Shown here piece after piece: positions 7,565 through 11,178 of a stretch of DNA of 11,178 nt. The position numbers and the translations under genes were made by a program. A model generated the notes under the pieces. That model had not been told where the DNA came from. It ran no database searches and saw only the letters and a program-made list of their open reading frames with translations. The stretch comes from Rhodothermia bacterium (lineage in GTDB: Bacteria > Bacteroidota > Rhodothermia > Rhodothermales > JABDKH01), in NCBI GenBank assembly GCA_030431165.1, contig JAUIJQ010000050.1, positions 1 through 11,178 of the forward strand, in the 5' to 3' direction. Every line of letters starts with the position of its first letter. Within the stretch, counting starts at the first letter, position 1.

Positions 7565-7667
7565 GGCGTCAGCTCGCGGTTCGCACAACCGGCCTTTCGG
7601 CCACTGAGGTTGACGGCGGTTCCTGGCCGCCTGCAACAAGCCGACTCGACGTTGGTATGGAATGGCG

Positions 7668-7679
7668 TACCGTACGGTA
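7668..7679. repeat. Perfect 12-base palindrome upstream of smc
   Basis: TACCGTACGGTA is its own reverse complement and lies about 160 bases upstream of the smc start. It is directly followed by TAACGTGCG, giving a TATAAC string at 7678-7683. A GGAAT at 7660-7664 stands 18 bases before CGTG (7683-7686), loosely like an ECF-type -35/-10 pair. All of this is weak. Confidence 0.2.
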
Positions 7680-7839
7680 TAACGTGCGACGCTGCCACCA
7701 CCCGGCGTCGGCGCGCGACCGGCCAGCCCGGCCGCGACATCCGAGCTGAAAACAACGTCCAGTACCCGCTCATCCGGCCAACCAGCCAGGCGGGCTACGT
7801 GCATCACATCTACGGTCTCACCGATACGCCCCCACACCC

Positions 7840-10800
7840 ATGTATCTGAGTAAACTCGAACTGCACGGTTTCAAGAGTTTCGCCGAGCGGACTTCGATGC
7901 ACTTCGACCCCGGCGTGACCGCGGTTGTCGGGCCAAACGGCTGCGGCAAGTCCAATATCGTCGATGCTGTGCGCTGGGTGATTGGAGAGCAGCGTGCCCG
8001 CATTCTGCGGTCAGACAAGATGGAGAGTGTCATCTTCAACGGGACCGCCAAGAAGCGGCCTCTTGGGATGGCGGAAGTCATGCTCACGATCGAAAACAAC
8101 CGGGGCATACTGCCGGTTGAGTATGACGAGATAACGGTAGGTCGCAGGCTCTTTCGTTCGGGGGAATCCGAGTATCTTCTGAACGGGGTGCAGTGCCGTC
8201 TCAAAGACATCACCGACCTGTTTATGGATACGGGGATGGGAGCCGGGGCCTACTCGGTTATCGAGTTGAAGATGATCGAGGAGATCCTGTCGGAAAATGC
8301 GCAGGATCGTCGGCGCCTGTTTGAGGAGGCTGCCGGGATCACGCGCTACAAGAGCAGACGAGCGCAGGCGCTCCGCAAGCTGGATAACACCCAGGCAGAC
8401 CTGACTCGGCTTCGCGACCTGCTCGACGAAATTGAAAAGCGCGTACGCTCGCTCAAGCGACAGGCAAGCAAAGCAACGCGCTACAAGGAGGTGTCCGAAC
8501 GCCTGCGTCGACTTGAGCTTTCTCTTTCGCGCCTCGAGTTCGATCGGCTGAATGACCAGAAGCGCACGCTCGAAAAAGACATCGCCGGATTGCGCCACGA
8601 ACTGGATGCGCAGATTGCGCGTCATGGCGAATCGGAGGCCGCCCTCGAGGCGATGAAGCTCGCGCTCCTCGAACGAGAGGAGAGCTTTTCCAAAGCCCAG
8701 AATGCTCTACGCACGCACCTTGAAAAGGTGCAGCAGTTGGAGGCTGAGATACGACTGCACGACGAGCGCATTGAGCGGGGCCTCCGCGATCTGGAGCGGT
8801 CGCAACGCGAGCAGGCCGAGGCAGAATCACGGATCGGTGAACTCGATACCGAACGTGCATCCCTGACGACAACAATCGACGCGCTGGCACCCGAGGTGGA
8901 CCAGTCCATTGCGCGCCTGGAGGAAGCCGCGCAACGCCGTGATGAGACGCATGACGCGGCCGACGCGGCGCGTCAGAACCTGACCGGTCTGCGTGCGGCG
9001 GCGCAGGAGTGCTCCGACGCGGTCGCTGATCTGCTCCGACGACTGGATCGGCAGAACAGCCGGCTAGAACTCGTCGAGGCAGATCGCGAAGAGACCACGC
9101 AGCGCCTGGCCGACTTTGACGCACGCAATGCTACCACAGCGGCAGCGCTGGAGCACGCATCAGCAACCGCCGGAGAGCGCAACGCCACGGCTCAACGCGC
9201 CCGGCAGCAGCTCGACGAAGCGATTGCCCTGGAACATGCACGACGTGAGCAGCACGACAACGAGTTGATCGTACTGCGAGAATTTGAGCGGCGTGCTGAA
9301 GCACTCACTGCTGAAATCCAGCTACTCGAAAGCCTCGTTTCGTCGTACGAAGACGCGTCAGAGGCGGTTCGCTTTCTGGCCGAGGACTCCGACTGGACGA
9401 GCTACGAGCTCCGCACCGTCGCTGATGTAATATCATGCGACGATCGCTATCGCGCGGCCGTTGAGTCGGCGCTGGCTCACGTCGCCGAGTATGTTGTCGT
9501 GCGGTCCACGGCGGAGTTGAAACGCGCTGTCGAGAAGCTCCGCCAGTCGGGACGAGGCCGCGCGACGTTTATCGTTCTCGACCGACTTGCTGCAGTCAAT
9601 TCTGATGCGCAGAATGGGCCCGCCGGTACAGTTGCACTTCAGCGCGTTGTGCGAACAACAAGTCCGGACTACGATGTACTCGCGCGTGTTCTCTTTGCGA
9701 ATGCGTTTTTCGTGGACGAGTTGGACGACAATCTGCACGCGGATGCAGGCGTGGGCACCGGCGCCCGAATCTACTCGGCATCAGGTGAATGGATCGGTGC
9801 GGCCGGTCTGGTTCACGCCGGATCAACGGCGTCAAACGGAGCCGCGGCCTCGGCCGGTGCACGTCTCGGTCGGCGCGAACAGCTCGAGCGTGTCATCGCT
9901 GAACGCGAGCGGCTTTCCGGCGTGATGTCGAATCAGCGAAACACAGTGGAGCAAGCCGAAGCGGCCATCGAGGGTGCGGGCGTTGCGCGGTTGCGCGAAG
10001 AGCTTGCGCGCTGCCAACAGTCAGCGGTTGACGCTGACAAGGTCCTGGCCCAGGCGCGATTTGAGCACGACTCGGCAATGCGGCGCAAGGCTGAACTGAC
10101 CGAAAAGCGCTCGTCACTCGAAGAGACCGCCGACGCGCTTCGTGTCGAAATCACCGGAATAAACACGACGGTTGAGGACGACCTGCGGCGCCTCGCGGAA
10201 TTGAAGCAGCAGGTTGAACAGGCCGAAGAGGTCTTCCACGCCACCGAGTCAGACTCACGCGTTGCACTTGCCCGCTATTCCGAGGTGCACCTCGCGTCGG
10301 TGGAGCTAAAGAACCGCTTTGAAAACCTGCAGCGTGACCGCGAACGTGCCAACGCTGAGCAGAACGCTCTCCGTATTCGGATCTCCGAGCGCACAACCCA
10401 TATTCGCTCCGTTGAAGAAGAAATCGCTACAAGCGAACAGGGGCGCGAGGCATTGCGTGACGAAGTGGCGAACGTCAAGTCTGATCGCGAATCGCTTGAG
10501 CAGGCCGTTGACGACGCAAAGACCGAGCTGCACGAAGGCCGGTCCGAAATTGCTGCGATCGAACATACGCTGAGAGAAATAAGGCGACTAAAAGAAGACC
10601 ATCAGCGCTCCGAGAATCAGCGCGCGGTCAAGCTGGCTGAGGTTCAAACGCGCGTCGAGGAGCTCGTCAGGCACATTGAAGAAGACTACAGCGTCGCTAT
10701 CGCTGACGTGGCCGTTGACGAAGAAGCAGTGGCCGAAGAAGCGTCGGCACGACGTGAAGTCGTCGAGCTGCGCAGGCAGGTCCGCAACATGGGTCCGATC

Positions 10801-11178
10801 AACGAACTCGCGCTCGAGGAATTCGAGGAAGAGCAGCAGCGATTCGAGTTTATGTCGAAGCAGCTCAACGACCTGACCGAGGCCGAAAAGACCTTGCTCC
10901 AGACAATCGAGGAGATCAACACGACCGCCTCGAACCGGTTCATGGAAACGTTCTCAGAGATCCAGAAGAACTTCGAGCAACTCTTCTCCGAGCTGTTTGG
11001 ATCAGAGACGTCGGCAGAGGTAATGCTGGAGGACCCGGCGAATCCGTTGGAGTCTGCGATCGAGGTTATGGCGCGCCCTCGCGGAAAGCGACCAAGTGTG
11101 CTTGCACAGCTATCGGGCGGCGAAAAGACGCTGACTGCAATTGCGCTCCTGTTCTCGATCTACCTGGTCAAGCCGAGT
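7840..11178 (+). CDS. smc: Chromosome segregation protein SMC, 3' end outside window
   Basis: SMC forms the ATP-dependent condensin ring with ScpA and ScpB, which compacts and separates chromosomes. The frame is open from ATG 7840 to the edge (1113 codons); about 60-80 C-terminal residues, with Walker B and the D-loop, are missing. The start MYLSKLELHGFKSFAERT is the canonical SMC N-terminus. Seen in order: Walker A GPNGCGKSN (31-39, Lys37); the head segment YLLNGVQCRLKDITDLFMDTGMG and the EEAAGITRYKSRR element; a first long coiled coil (~170-510); the hinge (~513-685) with GRGRATFIVLD; a second coiled coil (~690-1020); the segment RRQVRNMGPINELALEEFEE; and the ABC signature LSGGEKTLTAIALLFSIYLV (1091-1110). 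The coiled coil is Arg/Glu/Ala-rich with no interruptions or frameshift. No Shine-Dalgarno precedes the start. It is divergent from the sigma-factor gene. No stop, terminator or downstream partner is visible. Confidence 0.97.
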   Translation, partial: MYLSKLELHGFKSFAERTSMHFDPGVTAVVGPNGCGKSNIVDAVRWVIGEQRARILRSDKMESVIFNGTAKKRPLGMAEVMLTIENNRGILPVEYDEITVGRRLFRSGESEYLLNGVQCRLKDITDLFMDTGMGAGAYSVIELKMIEEILSENAQDRRRLFEEAAGITRYKSRRAQALRKLDNTQADLTRLRDLLDEIEKRVRSLKRQASKATRYKEVSERLRRLELSLSRLEFDRLNDQKRTLEKDIAGLRHELDAQIARHGESEAALEAMKLALLEREESFSKAQNALRTHLEKVQQLEAEIRLHDERIERGLRDLERSQREQAEAESRIGELDTERASLTTTIDALAPEVDQSIARLEEAAQRRDETHDAADAARQNLTGLRAAAQECSDAVADLLRRLDRQNSRLELVEADREETTQRLADFDARNATTAAALEHASATAGERNATAQRARQQLDEAIALEHARREQHDNELIVLREFERRAEALTAEIQLLESLVSSYEDASEAVRFLAEDSDWTSYELRTVADVISCDDRYRAAVESALAHVAEYVVVRSTAELKRAVEKLRQSGRGRATFIVLDRLAAVNSDAQNGPAGTVALQRVVRTTSPDYDVLARVLFANAFFVDELDDNLHADAGVGTGARIYSASGEWIGAAGLVHAGSTASNGAAASAGARLGRREQLERVIAERERLSGVMSNQRNTVEQAEAAIEGAGVARLREELARCQQSAVDADKVLAQARFEHDSAMRRKAELTEKRSSLEETADALRVEITGINTTVEDDLRRLAELKQQVEQAEEVFHATESDSRVALARYSEVHLASVELKNRFENLQRDRERANAEQNALRIRISERTTHIRSVEEEIATSEQGREALRDEVANVKSDRESLEQAVDDAKTELHEGRSEIAAIEHTLREIRRLKEDHQRSENQRAVKLAEVQTRVEELVRHIEEDYSVAIADVAVDEEAVAEEASARREVVELRRQVRNMGPINELALEEFEEEQQRFEFMSKQLNDLTEAEKTLLQTIEEINTTASNRFMETFSEIQKNFEQLFSELFGSETSAEVMLEDPANPLESAIEVMARPRGKRPSVLAQLSGGEKTLTAIALLFSIYLVKPS

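Larger units (their letters stand above)
7253..7839. other. Divergent non-coding spacer between the sigma factor and smc
   Basis: These 587 bases should hold the promoters of both divergent genes. Open frames exist here, including one of 191 codons at 7274-7849, but their translations are rich in Pro, Arg and Ser with no domain-like pattern, so I do not call a gene. I found no tRNA or terminator. It contains an imperfect dyad (7382-7406), a 14-base palindrome (7551-7564) and a 12-base palindrome (7668-7679), listed separately. A weak sigma70-like pair, TTGCAA (7503-7508) and TTTATT (7526-7531) spaced by 17, points towards smc. On the minus strand TAAATTGA resembles the Bacteroidota -7 box TAnnTTTG, but there is no matching -33 box at the right distance. 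Confidence 0.6.

Noticed and set aside
7591..7602. Small hairpin GGCC-TTTC-GGCC in the spacer
   Set aside because: A four-base stem with no T-run is too weak to be a terminator or a supported RNA element.
7274..7849. 191-codon open frame on the plus strand in the sigma-smc spacer
   Set aside because: The translation is rich in Pro, Arg and Ser with no domain-like pattern. The frame overlaps the secure smc start and shares the spacer with long frames on other strands and frames, as expected in GC-rich non-coding DNA.
8011..8625. 204-codon open frame on the minus strand inside smc
   Set aside because: Antisense to the conserved ATPase head and first coiled coil of SMC, whose frame is intact; no recognisable motif.
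8453..9124. 223-codon open frame on the minus strand inside smc
   Set aside because: It lies wholly antisense to the smc coiled coil and has an Arg/Pro/Ala-rich, non-protein-like composition; a shadow of the real gene.

Overview
The window is about 11.2 kb of compact, GC-rich (high 50s percent by eye) bacterial chromosome. It has five protein genes, two of them cut by the window edges. Layout from left to right: (1) the 3' part of clpB (+), closed by a strong intrinsic terminator; (2) a 418-aa exported protein of unknown function (+); (3) on the minus strand, a two-gene unit transcribed towards it, made of an ECF-like sigma factor (6671-7252) followed 26 bases later by a 947-aa membrane Ser/Thr protein kinase with a long TPR array (3801-6644); (4) a 587-base non-coding divergent spacer; (5) the chromosome-condensation ATPase gene smc (+), open to the right edge and missing its stop. 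No RNA genes, insertion sequences, phage genes or CRISPR repeats were seen.

Organism: the sequence best fits the Rhodothermota/Balneolota side of the Bacteroidota superphylum (Salinibacter/Rhodothermus-like), possibly marine or halotolerant. The reasons are that none of the four visible gene starts has a Shine-Dalgarno sequence, that an ECF-like sigma factor is paired with a kinase-TPR protein, and that the proteins are rich in Asp and Glu. Planctomycetes and Acidobacteria also carry such sigma-kinase pairs, so the assignment is an inference and no rRNA is present to settle it.

How the genes work together: ClpB (protein disaggregation) and SMC (chromosome segregation) are housekeeping genes that flank an accessory signalling cassette. 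The sigma-kinase pair reads as a signalling unit without an anti-sigma factor. The kinase has a cytoplasmic catalytic domain, one transmembrane helix and, by the positive-inside rule, eleven TPR units outside the cytoplasm. The sigma factor lacks the acidic region-2.2 motif usual in ECF factors and has threonines there. A kinase that activates its sigma factor by phosphorylation, as described for PknT/EcfP in Vibrio, is the most economical reading and is the main point of interest. The exported 418-aa protein converges on the kinase gene with only 6 bases between the two stop codons; any functional link between them is unproven.
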